This document shows, piece after piece, positions 11,166 through 22,700 of a stretch of DNA of 64,000 nucleotides. Below the pieces are notes generated by a model. That model saw only the letters and a list, made by a program, of their open reading frames with translations, ran no database searches and had not been told where the DNA came from. Made by a program: the position numbers and the translations under genes. The DNA is from Hordeum vulgare subsp. vulgare. Lineage: Eukaryota > Streptophyta > Magnoliopsida > Poales > Poaceae. The stretch's first letter is position 1. The number at the start of each line of letters is the position of its first letter. The stretch lies in contig NC_058519.1 in the NCBI RefSeq assembly GCF_904849725.1, forward strand, positions 104,396,881-104,460,880. Reading direction: 5' to 3'.

Positions 11166-12620
11166 GCATGGGTTAGCTCCGGCGAGGCATGGTGCGCTTC
11201 GGGACCCTTGAGGCAACGGGAGAGAACGTAGGAGATGTGCATGCAGTGCCTGGGACGCGCGAGCACGAACGGGGCAAGTACATAGGCGAGAAACCACGGG
11301 GCGATCAGGGCACCCATAGGCATGATGGGTGATGCTCGCGAGGGTGCTTCTGGAGGGAGGGAGGGGTTCAGCGAGCTACATGGGAGAGGTGAGGGCTGGA
11401 TGGCACGAGCGACGCGAGGGACCGGGTAGAGGGAAATGGCCTGAAGCAAAAATGACATTTGGGACGCGGCCAAAGCAAGCAGAGCACACGCTTAGCATGC
11501 CATACCGCATGCACAGTGACTCGGCATAGACAACCGTGTCTAGAGTGTTGTCCACTCCAAACTGAACCTCTCTAAAGTTATGGATCAACAAAAGGAGCTT
11601 TGGGTTGATGGAATACATCAGATAAAGTTTGTTGTGGCAAACTTGGGCATGAAGTTGTGGTCAAAATATGTTGGAAAAGGGCCAACAAACTTGTCAAAGC
11701 GTTTAAGGGTAGGAAGGACCATGACCTCATGTAATTTGAAAGGATTTGGACCGATATTTATCCTAGTTGCTTTGCAACTACAAATCTGGTTCAGAAAAGA
11801 CAATTGGATGACACACTCTCATGAGTTTTGGATAGGGCTTAAAATTGGTAGAACATGATAATTTAGACATAAAATGAGAGTGTAAAAAATTCATACCATA
11901 GGGACATGCCGAAATCGTATTTCCTTCATAGTGATCCTCACTCGACAAAAAATTGATAAAATTATGGAGAGAGATTGGCTTGACGAACTAGGCCCAAATT
12001 TGGGAGAGGGAAGCTATATATGTACTAGCATGCTGTGGTAAATTTTCAATAATTATAAAGCAATATAAAATATAGTTGCTTCACAAATGGAAAATATTAC
12101 CAGAAACAAAGATTTGATGGTGTGCTCACATAGATTGTTGGATGGAGATAAATTTGGTGGAGAGTAAATATTTAAGCATATGGATGATCTTGCAAAATTT
12201 CAACTCATTTGGATAATCCTAATTAGTACTTCCTTCACATAATTTCTGAGTGGATCGAAACTTTGAAAAATTTCTAAGGAAGATTAACTAGGCAAATGGA
12301 GCTAAATTTTGTCATGTGGTAATGATTTGGATATGAAGAAGCGCTCAAAACGTTTGAGGCCAATCAAGAAAAGATAAATGGCACTTGCTTCACAAAGTGC
12401 CACTCTGGACAAAATGCAAGAATGAATATTCATGAATTATCTTTGAACTGGGCAAGTCAAGGTTTTGACATGTTTTGGGAAGATATGATCCCAAAAAATC
12501 ATTAAAATTATGTGGGAACTAATGGCAAGACGGAAATATAGGTTGCTTCACGACCTAGGTCAAGCACGGTTATTCCTTTGATAGAAAAAGGGGTATTCCT
12601 AAGGAATAAAGATTGAGGTT
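11166..12620. other. Unassigned stretch, no gene seen
   Basis: About 1.45 kb. The first 380 bases are GC-rich. The rest is AT-rich, with poor reading frames and recurring phrases such as gcttcacaaa/gcttcacgac that suggest an old repeat. No known protein motif, terminal repeat or RNA gene is recognisable on either strand. Confidence 0.5.
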
Positions 12621-14194
12621 TGATACATCTCCAACGTATCTATAATTTTTTATTGTTCCATTCTATTATGTTATCATTTTAGAACACTTTTTAGGCACTT
12701 ATCTACAAAATTATATTATTTTAGAGCACTAACCTATTGGCCCAGTGTCGAGTGCCACTTTCTGTTTTCTACGTGTTTTTCCACTTTTCAGGTTCTAGTA
12801 CCAAACGAAGCCCAATTGACCTAAAACTTTTTGTGAGTTTTTCTGGACCAAAATAAGACCCTGGAGCATCGAAAGAAGGCTAAGTGGCACACAAGGCCCC
12901 TACAAACCATCAAACCGCGGCCTAGGGGGCGCGGCCTGATGGCTTGTGGCCACCTCGTGGCTCTCTTGACCCAATGCTCTGGCTTATAAATTCCTATTTA
13001 CCCTAAAAACTCCAGAGGAGGTCATGAAACACTTTTTACGCCACCGCAAGTCTGTGTTCCGATGGAGGCCATCTAGGGCTCCATGTCGGCACTCTGCCGG
13101 AGGGGGAATCGATCAGGGAGAGCTTCTTCATCAACCTTGCTGCCCTCATGATGATGTGTGAGTAGTTCACCACAGAATTACGGTTCCATGGCAGTACCTA
13201 GATGTCACATCTCTCTCTCTCTCTCTTCGTTCTTCAATACAATAATCATCGCATCTTCGCTTTGATCCATATGATGTAACTCTTTTGTATAGCGCGTTTG
13301 TTGGGATCCGATGAATTGTGGGTTTATGTTCAGATTATTCATGATAAATATTTGAGTCTCCTCTGATATATAATATGATTCTTATGTGCATGATTATGAT
13401 AGCTTCGTAATACTCTCCGATCTGTTGAAATAGTTTAGCCAACTAGATTGACATTTTTTGGTGAGAGAGGTGCATTGTAGTAGGTTCAACCTGGCAAGTT
13501 TCTATATCCTAGTGACAGAAAGGGGAGAGTTGAGTCTTTGTGTTGCTACTACTAAGGGCAAACCTATGGGTTTATTCATATCGGTTGAGTTTATTTTGTC
13601 TACATCATATCATCTTACTCCAAGAATTACTTTGTTTGTCAAGAACTTAATACGTAGATAGGCAAGCATAGAAGCGCTCTTGAAGTGAAGTAATAGTAAT
13701 AGGGTGCAGGAAGGAGTCGGCCTATTTGTTTATGGATGTGATGCCTATATTTACATGATTATTTTTGTGAAAATCGCATAACTATTCGCTCTTCTGTCAA
13801 TTCCCCAACATTAATTTGGTGACCCACCGTATGCTTACTTTCATGAGAGATGCCACTAGGAAAAGCTATGGCCCCCATGTCTATTCACAACATATTGCTA
13901 AAACCTCCAATACCTTGCTGTCATTTATTTGTTTTTATTTTATTTTTCATTTTACAATTATCTACACACCTCATTCGCTTGCAAATAACGAGACCAAGGG
14001 GATTGACAACCCTCTTTCCCGCATTGGGTGCAAGTTATTTATTCTTTTGTGTGTAGCCGCTGAAGCTGGTTGTGGATTGATATTCCTATTGGTTCGATAA
14101 ACCTTGGTTTCATAACTGAGGGAAATACTTACCACTTTGTGCTGCGATTACTCGTTGCTCTTCAAGGAAAACCGAACGCACATCACGAGTATCA
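12621..14194 (+). repeat. Plus-strand LTR of the E1-related family
   Basis: Begins TGATACATCTCCAACGTATC and ends GTATCA eleven bases before a primer-binding site, giving 1574 bp. Several segments are diverged relatives of the E1 LTR in opposite orientation, for example the GGGATCCGATGAATTGTGG block near 13304. It has a palindrome at 12907-12942 followed by a TATA box TATAAAT at 12985-12991, and a CT run at about 13207-13227. This is the only Gypsy LTR of the window in plus orientation. Confidence 0.8.
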
Positions 14195-14205
14195 GGAAGG
14201 ATTTA

Positions 14206-14224
14206 TGGCACCATTGCCGGGGAA
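14206..14224 (+). other. Primer-binding site after plus-strand LTR
   Basis: Reads TGGCACCATTGCCGGGGAA, a tRNA-Asp-type site with two changes. About 80 bases of leader follow before the sequence switches to an unrelated LTR remnant at about 14308, so nearly the whole body of this element is gone. Confidence 0.75.
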
Positions 14225-14307
14225 TATCATCACCAACTATCAAGTAACTCCACACAAAATTTCATTCACTTGTTCCTCTTTTTATTTGCTAGTATATTTA
14301 GTTTGTC

Positions 14308-15521
14308 ATGTGAGGTTAATTAGCGTTCGGTACTTTGATAATTTGATATGTGGGTCGACCGGTGCTTGGGTGATGTTCTTACTTGAACAAGACTCCCTCT
14401 TATGATTAACCCTCCAACAAGCATCCGCAACTACGAGAAAAGTATTAAGAATAAATTCTAACCATAGCATTAAACATAGGGATCCAAATCAGCCCCTTAC
14501 GAAATAGCGCATAAACTAGAGTTTAAGTTTATGTCACTCTCGCAACCTATCATCTAATAAATACTTCACATTGCATTCTCTTAGGCCCAAAGATGGTGAA
14601 GTGTTATGTAGTCGACGTTCACATAACACCACTAAGGGAATCACAACATTCATATCATCAAAATATCGAATGAATATCAACTTCACATGACTACTTGCAA
14701 CATGACTTCTCTCGTGGCCTCAAGAACAAAAATAATTACTCACAAGTGATGAACATGTTCATGATCAGAGAGGTATTAATTAGCATAATAGATCTCAACA
14801 TATGATCTTCCATCAAATAAACCATAAAGCATCAACTACAATATGTAATCAACACTAATAGTCACACCCCAGGTACCAATCTGAGGTTCCGGTATAAGAT
14901 TGAGCACAAGAGATCAACTAGAGTTTTGAGAGGAGATGGTAGTGATGAAGATGTTGACGAAGATTGGCCTCCCAAGATGAGAGGGTTGTTGGTGATGACG
15001 ATGGCCTCGTTTTCCCCCTCCGGGAGGAAAGTTCCATCGGTAGAATCGATCCACCGGAGGGCAAAAGTGCTCATGCCCAGGTTCCACCTCGAGATGGCGG
15101 CGCTTCGTCCCGACAGTCGTCCTCTTAATTTTTGCAGGGTAAAAGTGAATTTATACCAGCAGATGATCACCAGAGGAGGGCTAGGGGGGCCACTAGTCAT
15201 CACGCCGCGCTAGGGGGCCTGGCGCGCCCTGGTGTCTAATGGGCACCTGTTAGCCCCCCTCATGTACTTCTTCGCTCCAGTATTTTTTATTTATTATAAA
15301 ATAAATCTCCTTAAATTTTCAGCCCAGTTGGAGATGTGCAGAATAGGTATCTCTGGTGTAGCTTTTTCAGGTCCATAATTCCATCTGCCGGCATTCCCCC
15401 ACTTGATGTAAACCTTGCATATTATGAGAGAAAATTCATTATAATTACTCCACCAAGTGGAAAAATGCATATAAACACTATAAATAAAAGTAACAAAACA
15501 TGATGCAAAATGGACGTATCA
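14308..15521 (-). repeat. LTR remnant related to E4
   Basis: Minus-strand start TGATACGTCCATTTTGCATC at 15521. The sequence from 14308 onward matches the E4 LTRs (16290-17492 and 28900-29800) in order, with more divergence. The LTR end is missing because the plus-strand element abuts it. It contains a TATA-like TATAAATTC near 15149-15158 and a weak form of the promoter palindrome near 15199-15232. Confidence 0.75.
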
Positions 15522-15982
15522 ATATGCTCTAACAGCTTCATCTATTTTGAATCAACTATATGTTTGCACATGGGCCAAGTCAAGCCGCTCGAATTACTTA
15601 GAGAGAAACACCATACTACCAAAAGGAAGTCAGCCTAGCTCACTTGCCTAGTGGAGTGGACGTACAACCCAGCCACCCAGGTTCAAGTCCCCACGGGCGC
15701 GAATTTGGGTTCTTATTATTTCAAAAACAAAACTCGTTGTGGGGGGTTTCCCTTATAGTTTTCCTTCAAAAAAATACCATACTACCATACCACATCATAA
15801 CCATTTTAATGCATGTTGACTCATAACATAAATCATTATCCATTCCTAGCTATTTAAGCATGGCATGAGTAAACATAATCTCTAATTGTTATCATAAGCA
15901 TGTGGATTCATGGTATGCTGAAACAAGATCGGACTAGATAAACATATTTAGAAAAATAGAAAACATAAATAGTTCATACTCA
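15522..15982. other. AT-rich spacer holding a SINE
   Basis: Sequence between two LTRs of the same type. Apart from the SINE at 15622-15775 I see no coding or terminal-repeat signal. It may be the original target of E4 on its 3' side. Confidence 0.5.
15622..15775 (+). mobile_element. tRNA-derived SINE
   Basis: A 154-bp insertion flanked by the perfect 12-bp direct repeat ACCATACTACCA at 15610-15621 and 15776-15787. The head has an A-box-like TAGCTCACTTGCCTAGTGG at 15636-15654 and a B box GGTTCAAGTCC at 15680-15690, the internal RNA polymerase III promoter of tRNA-derived SINEs. The tail is A-rich (CAAAAAAAT). It is likely related to the Au or other cereal SINE families. Polymerase III transcription would run left to right and mobilisation would need a LINE. 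It is not a tRNA gene: the second half does not fold as a tRNA. Confidence 0.8.
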
Positions 15983-17492
15983 TGACCCACAAGTATAGGG
16001 GATCAATCGCCCTTTTGATAAGTAAGAGTGTTGAACCCAACCGGGAGCAGAAGGAAATTATAAATAATTTTCAACAAGGAGTTTTCTGCAAGGTCTGTAA
16101 GTAACAGTGATACATAGTTTGTAGCAAGATAATTCGTAACAAGTGACAAGTATAAATAGTAGCAAAGGTGTAGCAAGGTAGCCCAATCCTTTTTATAGAA
16201 AAGGACAGGCCTAAAATTTCTCTTATATAAAGCAAGTGTTCCCGAGGACACATGGGAATTTTTGCCTAGTCATGTTCATCATATTAAGTTGATTCACGTT
16301 TGCTACTTTGATGATTTGATATGTGGGTGGATTGGTGCTAAGGTGTTGTTCTTAATTGAACTAACAACCTACTTATGATTACCCCCTCTTGCAAGCATCT
16401 TCAACTACAAAATAATAATTAAGAATAATCTAACCATTGCATGAAACATGTGGATCCAAATCAGCCCCTCATGAAGCAACGCATAAACTGGGTTTAAGCT
16501 TATGTCACTCTCGCAACCTATCATCTATTTGTTACTCCACAATGACTTCCCTTTGGCACATAACATGGTGAAGTGTCATGTAGTAGACGTTCACATGACA
16601 CCACTAAGAGAAGTAGCAACATCCATATCATCAAAATATGGAACAAATACCAACTTTACATGATTACTTATAACAAGACTTCTCCCATATCCTCAGGAAC
16701 AATAATTACTACTCACACAGTATCAACATGTTCAAGATGAGAGGTATAATAATAATAGTTAAGGATCTAAACATAATATCTTCCACCAAGTAATCCAACA
16801 AGCATCAACTACAAGATGTAATCAAAACAACTAGTAACCCACAGGTACCAATCTGAGGTTTTGAGACAAAGATTGAACACACGTGATGAACTAGGGTTGG
16901 AGATGAGATGGTGCTGGTGAAGATTTTGATGAATATTGGTCCTCGCAAGAAGGAGGAAGCATTGGTGATGACGATGGCTTCGATTTCCCCCTCCCGGAGG
17001 GGAATTCCCCCAATAGAATCTCTTTGTCAAAGCGCAAAAGGGCCTCTGCCCAGGTTTCCACCTCGAGACAGCGGCGCTTCATCCCGAAAGATGACTTATC
17101 ATTTTTTTTCTAGGGTAAAACACACTATATAGTAGAAGATGGTCACCAGAGGGCCAGCTGGGGCCCCACAAGCCATCAGGGTGCGGCCACTGCGGTTGCA
17201 CCCTATTGTCTTGTGCCGATGTGGTGACCCCTCTCCGTTATATTTTTGGCAGAGAAATTCTAAAATATTCCAGAAAAATTCTCCGTAAAGTTTCAGGTCA
17301 TTTGGAGCAAGTTGAGTTTACTCCCATTTTCGGATTTCCGGTCCAGAATTCCAGTTTCCAGATATTTCCCTCTCAATGATGTACCTTTCATACTCAGAGA
17401 GAAAGGGCATAACAATTGTATGATAATATTGGATAATGGGCAGGATCGACACAAATATCAATAGTAATTGATGATGCAAAATGAGCATATCA
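15983..17492 (-). repeat. 3' LTR of E4
   Basis: A 1510-bp LTR. On the minus strand it starts TGATATGCTCATTTTGCATC at 17492 and ends TATACTTGTGGGTCA at 15983. It is collinear with 28594-29800. A TATA-like TATATAG lies near 17131-17137, with an upstream palindrome at 17168-17213 built of CACAAG...CTTGTG and AGGGTGC...GCACCCT arms. Confidence 0.88.
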
Positions 17493-17507
17493 ACTCCCCC
17501 CAAGCTT
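17493..17507 (-). other. Polypurine tract of E4
   Basis: Minus strand reads AAGCTTGGGGGGAGT immediately before the LTR start TGATATG. A similar motif with CCCCCAAGCTTGG is repeated in the 3' region near 19003-19017. Confidence 0.75.
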
Positions 17508-19225
17508 ACACCTTGCTTGTACTCAAGCAAAATTCGAGCTCGAAAATAGTGGCCAAATGATTTGAGAGAGAGATGTCGACAAAAACAAAATACGAGGATG
17601 AGAGCATCTTGAATATTAGCATAGCAGCAATTATTTTATCATATAACTTCTCATAAACAAGTGACAATCCATTCATAACTATTGGAGTATGAAGCATAAA
17701 TTCACTGATAGTCAACAAACCATATTCTCAATTATTGGGGCAATCATAATTCATCATAATTAACAAGAGAGTCTATGTAAGAGCTTTCTTTTTGGCAACT
17801 TCATATACTCAACTATCATTTTAATCCTCCATGATCACTCACGCTCAAGGCATATTTTTGGAGCTCGTGATTCCATAGTACACATAGGAAGATAGGGGCT
17901 TAAATGGCTCGCCACCCAACTTATTTACCACTAGGATAATGTCAACAATAATGAATCATGATCATCTACATCCTCTTGGATATATAAGTCTGAATATTTC
18001 CTCAACACATGGTGCTTGCCACTATAGTATTAATAGGTTGGAAGAGGGATAAACTTTATTGACTCAGGCACAAAATTAAACTCCTGAAAATAAAACATAG
18101 GCCCTTCACAGAGGGAATCAGAGGTTGTCATATGCTTTTAATTTGTTGGATGTGTGAACTCTTAATGCAAAGGAACATCACTTTATATTGCCCCTTATGA
18201 TACTAAACTTTATTATGCACTCTCTTGCTTTTATTTCTTTGCCAACACAAGATCGTACAAAACTTACTTTTTCTTGCAATAAAATATCATACATATTTAG
18301 GAGCAATTTTATTACTTGATGCACCGATGGCAACTTACTTGAAGGATCTTACTCAATCCATAGGTAGGTATTGTCGACTCTCATGGAAAGAAACTCGCTT
18401 TCAGGGTTATGGATGCACAAGTAGTATCTCTACTTAGTGCGAGATTTTTGGGCTAGCAAGGAATCTAAAGCAAGCATCACATGTTGAAGGATCCAAGACC
18501 ATATAACTTTTATGTGAATATAAACTACCATGATCATTACATTGTCTTCCATGTCCAACATCAACACTCGATCATTATATAATATTTGATGAAGGCTTAC
18601 AATCATTAAAGATGTCCAAGATAGTGTATTTATATGTGAGTCTCCTATCCTCTACCATAATCTTGCTTAGATTGCAACAATGACTAATACTATGTTTGTT
18701 TACTATCAACAACTTTTATCACTTATATCCTTTTTGTGTGAAGTCATTACTTCTCATGATATGAGCATATGATCTTTTATCTTTCTTTTTATTGCCATGC
18801 TATGATGAGGGGTGCCCCCAGTTAAACCACAAAAACTCAACTAATCTTTATTATATATCTCGCATACTCGATTACAAGGATAGATGGAGCTCAAAGAAAA
18901 AATTCTAATCAAAGCAAATCCGAAATTTATTTCTCTAAATGATGAAACAACTAAGGATCGGACTAAGATAGATAGTAATGATGGAAGTGATGGGGGCACC
19001 TCCCCCAAGCTTGGGGCAAGCCAAGGGTGGTGCCCATGCCCATGTACTCAAGTGTCCTCTTTAGGTGATGGTGGTGGTGATGTAGCAGCATTCTTGTTCT
19101 CCACCTTACTTCAGAGGATGAAATTCTCCCCCATCGAGTCATAGTTTTCTTGCTCAAGCTTCAATATCTTTTTTCATAATGCCATCTTTCTTTCATTCAG
19201 AAAACATAACGGCATAAATAGATCC
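17508..19225 (-). other. 3' non-coding region of E4
   Basis: About 1.7 kb between the small ORF and the polypurine tract. It is AT-rich with no convincing protein on either strand. It includes a second polypurine-like motif near 19003-19017, inside the palindromic CCCCCAAGCTTGGGG. Confidence 0.55.
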
Positions 19226-19459
19226 TTAGATTTTTTTTACCTTGTTTGGGGGACTCGACTTCTTGAATTCCACATGCATATCTTTGGGCTGAGGTAGTGG
19301 AACTTCATCTTCATCTGAGATGGCTTCCTTTGTTTCCTCCAAATCATTGTCCTTCTCCTCATCCATGAACGAAAGGTAGGGATAGATATCCCCAACCATC
19401 TTTGGGTCCAAAATATAGTGAGAGACATAACTCTCTCCATCTGAATCTTGAGATGACAT
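19226..19459 (-). CDS. Small acidic ORF of unknown function in E4 3' region
   Basis: 77 codons from the ATG at 19459 (MSSQDSDGES), ending at 19226. The product is hydrophilic and acidic, with DEEKDNDLEETKEAISDEDE, and ends in a Lys-rich tail. In-frame sequence continues after the stop with further codons (SIYAVMF) and more stops, so the original protein was probably longer. It lies downstream of integrase and before the 3' LTR, where some plant Athila elements carry an envelope-like gene. However, I see no signal peptide or membrane segment, so I do not call it that. A palindrome like the LTR promoter palindrome lies 160-200 bases upstream, suggesting a separate transcript. Confidence 0.5.
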   Translation of the reverse strand: MSSQDSDGESYVSHYILDPKMVGDIYPYLSFMDEEKDNDLEETKEAISDEDEVPLPQPKDMHVEFKKSSPPNKVKKI

Positions 19460-19615
19460 ATTCTTAGGCGTGTCAGAAAAACAACTCGAAACAAGAACAG
19501 AGGCAAATCTCGTGATGCAGTAGTCAAAACACATGGGAGTATATGTAATGAATTTTTTCCATGTAAGAATACGTGCTCGGGAAGAATTCGGAGTCTAGGA
19601 GGCGCATGAGGGACC

Positions 19616-19662
19616 CACAAGCCATCAGGGCGCGGCCAAGGGGTGCGCCGTGTTGGCTTGTG
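19616..19662 (-). promoter_or_regulatory. LTR-type promoter palindrome inside E4
   Basis: Arms CACAAGCCATCAGGGCGC and GCGCCGTGTTGGCTTGTG pair around a short loop. The same kind of palindrome sits just upstream of the TATA box in the neighbouring LTRs. Here it lies outside an LTR, between integrase and the small ORF at 19459. An AT-rich stretch with CATATACTCC near 19531-19540 is a possible weak TATA site. Promoter activity is inferred only. Confidence 0.4.
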
Positions 19663-19788
19663 CCTCCCTCATTGGTCCGCTCGACTCCATTTTATTTTTC
19701 TATTTTTTCTAAAATACCAAAACCAGTAAAAAGTTTTTTTTGAATTTTTGGAGTCGGTTTACTTACCGTACAACATACCTACCCCCTT

Positions 19789-22700
19789 TTAGATTTCGGG
19801 AGTGTTCCGTAATACTTCCTTTATGCGCTCCTCCAGTGTTATGACTTGGATGCCATTAGTTTCCTTATTAATGGGTGTACCTAAAATATAGTGCTTGATT
19901 CTTTGCCCATTCACCACTCTCTAGTTTTACCTTTGAAGTTACTAATTTTCATAGCACTGGATAGATAAACCTCCTCGACAACATAAGGTCCTTCCCATTT
20001 GGAGAGGAGTTTCCGTGCAAAAATCTAAAACGAGAATTGTACATAAGCACTAACTCTCCTACATTTAATTCTCATTTTTGAATTCTCTTATCATGCCATC
20101 TTTTAACCTTTTCTTTAAATAACTTAGCATTTTCATAAGCTTGTGTCCTCCATTCATCCAGTGAGCTAATATCAAACCTCTTCTCACCGGCAAGTTTGAA
20201 ATCATAATTAAGTTCTCTAATTGGCCAATAAGATTTATATTCTAACGCAAGAGGTAATGACAAGCTTTTTCATGGACCATTTTATATGGGGGCATCCCCA
20301 TGGGATACTTATATGCAGTCCTATAAGCCCACAAAGCATCATCAAGTTTCTTAGACCAATTCTTTCTGGACCTATTGACAGTCTTCTGCAAGATAATTTT
20401 ATTTCTCGATTGTTTAGTTCAACTTGGCCACTAGATTGAGGATGATAAGGTATTGTAATTATATGGTTAACATCATATTTAGCTAGCAGTTTACGGAAAG
20501 CACCATGAATAAAATGTGAACCACCATCGGTCATTAAGTAGCTAGGGATACCAAACCCCGGAAAGATAATGTCTTTAAACATTTTAATAGAAGTGTTATG
20601 ATCGGCACTACTAGTTGGAATAGCTTATACCCACTTAGTAACGCAATCAACAGCAACTAGAATATGAGTATATCCATTAGAGGAAGGAAAAGGCGCCATA
20701 AAGTCAAAACCCCACACATCAAATGGTTCTATAGTAAGTGAATAGTTCATAGGCATTTCCTGACGTTTACCAATATTTCCAACTCATTGTCATTCATCAC
20801 AAGAAAGGACATACTTACGAGCATCTTTAAAAAGAGTACGCCAATAGAAACCGGATTGTAACACCTTGTGTGCGGTTCTTTCACCGGCATGGTGTCCTCC
20901 ATAGGCCTCAGAATGGCACTTCCTTAGAATTTGTTCCTGCTCATGCTCAGGTATACAACGTCTAATAACACCATCTAGTCCTTCTTTATAAACATGTGGG
21001 TCATCCCAAAAGTAATGTCATAAATCAAAGAAGAATCTTTTGTTTTGTTGATAGATGAAGCTAGGAGGAATATATTTAGCAACAATGTAATTCGCATAAT
21101 CCGCATACCAAGAAGTACTACATGAAGTGTTTATAACAACAAGTTGCTCATCAGGAAAATTATCATCAATAGGCAGTGGGTCATCAAGAACATTTTCCAC
21201 CCTAGACAAGTTATCTGCTACAGGGTTGTCTCATTTTGTATCAATGATATGCAAATCAAACTCTTGAAGTAAGAGTACCCACCTCATAAATCTAGGTTTA
21301 GCATCTTTCTTTTCCATAAGGTATTTAATAGCAGCATGATCAGTGTGAATAGTTACTTTAGAATCAGCAATGTAAGGCCTATACTTATCACATGCAAACA
21401 TAACCGCTAAAAAATCCTTTTTTGTAGTATCTTAATTCCCTTGAGCGGTGTCTAGGGTCTTACTAGCATAATGAATAATATTCAATTTCTTGTCTACTCT
21501 TTGCCCTAGAACAGCACCGACAACATAATCACTAGCATCACACAAAATTTCAAATGGTAAGATCCAATCAGGTTGTTAGACAATAGGTGCAGAAATTAAA
21601 GCTTTCTTAATTATTTCAAAAGGCTTCTACACAATCATCATCAAAAACAAAAGGGACATCTTTTTGGAGACGATTGGTTAATGGCCTAGAAATCTTTGAG
21701 AAACCTTTAATGAAACGCCTATAGAAACCAGCATGACCAAGGAAACTTATTATACCTTTGATATCTTTTGGACAAGGCATTTTACCTATTACATCAACTT
21801 TAGCCTTATCCACCTCCATACCGCATTCAAAAAAAGTATGCCCAAGCACTATACCTTCATTCACTATAAGTTGTCACTTCTCCCAATTCAAGATGAGATT
21901 AGTTTAGATCTCTCCAAAGCTCGATCAAGGTTGCTCATGTAGTCATCAAAAGAAGTCTCATAAATGGAAAAATTATCCATGAAAACCTCAACAATCTTTT
22001 CACAAAAGTCAGAGAATATAGCAGTCATACATCTTTGAAAGGTAGCGGGTGCATTGCATAGACCAAAAGGCATACGCCTATAAGTATAAGTTCCAAAGGG
22101 GCAAGTAAAGGTAGTTTTCTCTTGGTCCTCTTTTGACATAGTTATTTGAGAGAATCCAGAGTACCCATCAATAAAGAAAAAGTGTGCATGATTAGATAAT
22201 CTTTCTAAGATTTGATCAATAAAAGTCAAGGGGTAATGATATTTTCTAGTAGCCTTATTCAATTTCCTTAAATCAATTACCATCCTATAACCAATTAATA
22301 TCCTTTGTGGAATAAGTTCATTTTAATCATTAGGAACAACAGTTATACCACCTTTCTTAGGAACACAATGAACATGACTTACCCATCTACTATCACCAAT
22401 AGGATAGATTATACCTGCTTCCATAAGTTTTAGTATTTTAGTTCTTACCACCTCTTTCATCTTAGGGTTGAGACGATGTTGATGATCAACAACTGGTTTA
22501 GCATCAGGTTCCATACTAATCTTAAACATCCAATAGCAACCATTGCTTCTTTAGAGTTTTGAGTAATCTCTTTTCTTCATGTTCTAAAAGGTTAGCACTA
22601 ATAATGACAGGATATATCTTCTTGTCATCAATATAAGCATATTTCAAAGTATTAGGTAAAGCCTTAAGCTCAAATATGGGATCTCCCTTGGGTGGAGGAG

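Noticed and set aside
15636..15690. Possible tRNA gene (A and B boxes)
   Set aside because: The region is flanked by a 12-bp target duplication, has an A-rich tail and no tRNA-like second half, so it is a SINE.
19226..19620. Envelope-like gene in E4
   Set aside because: The position fits, but no signal peptide, transmembrane segment or fusion-type motif is visible.
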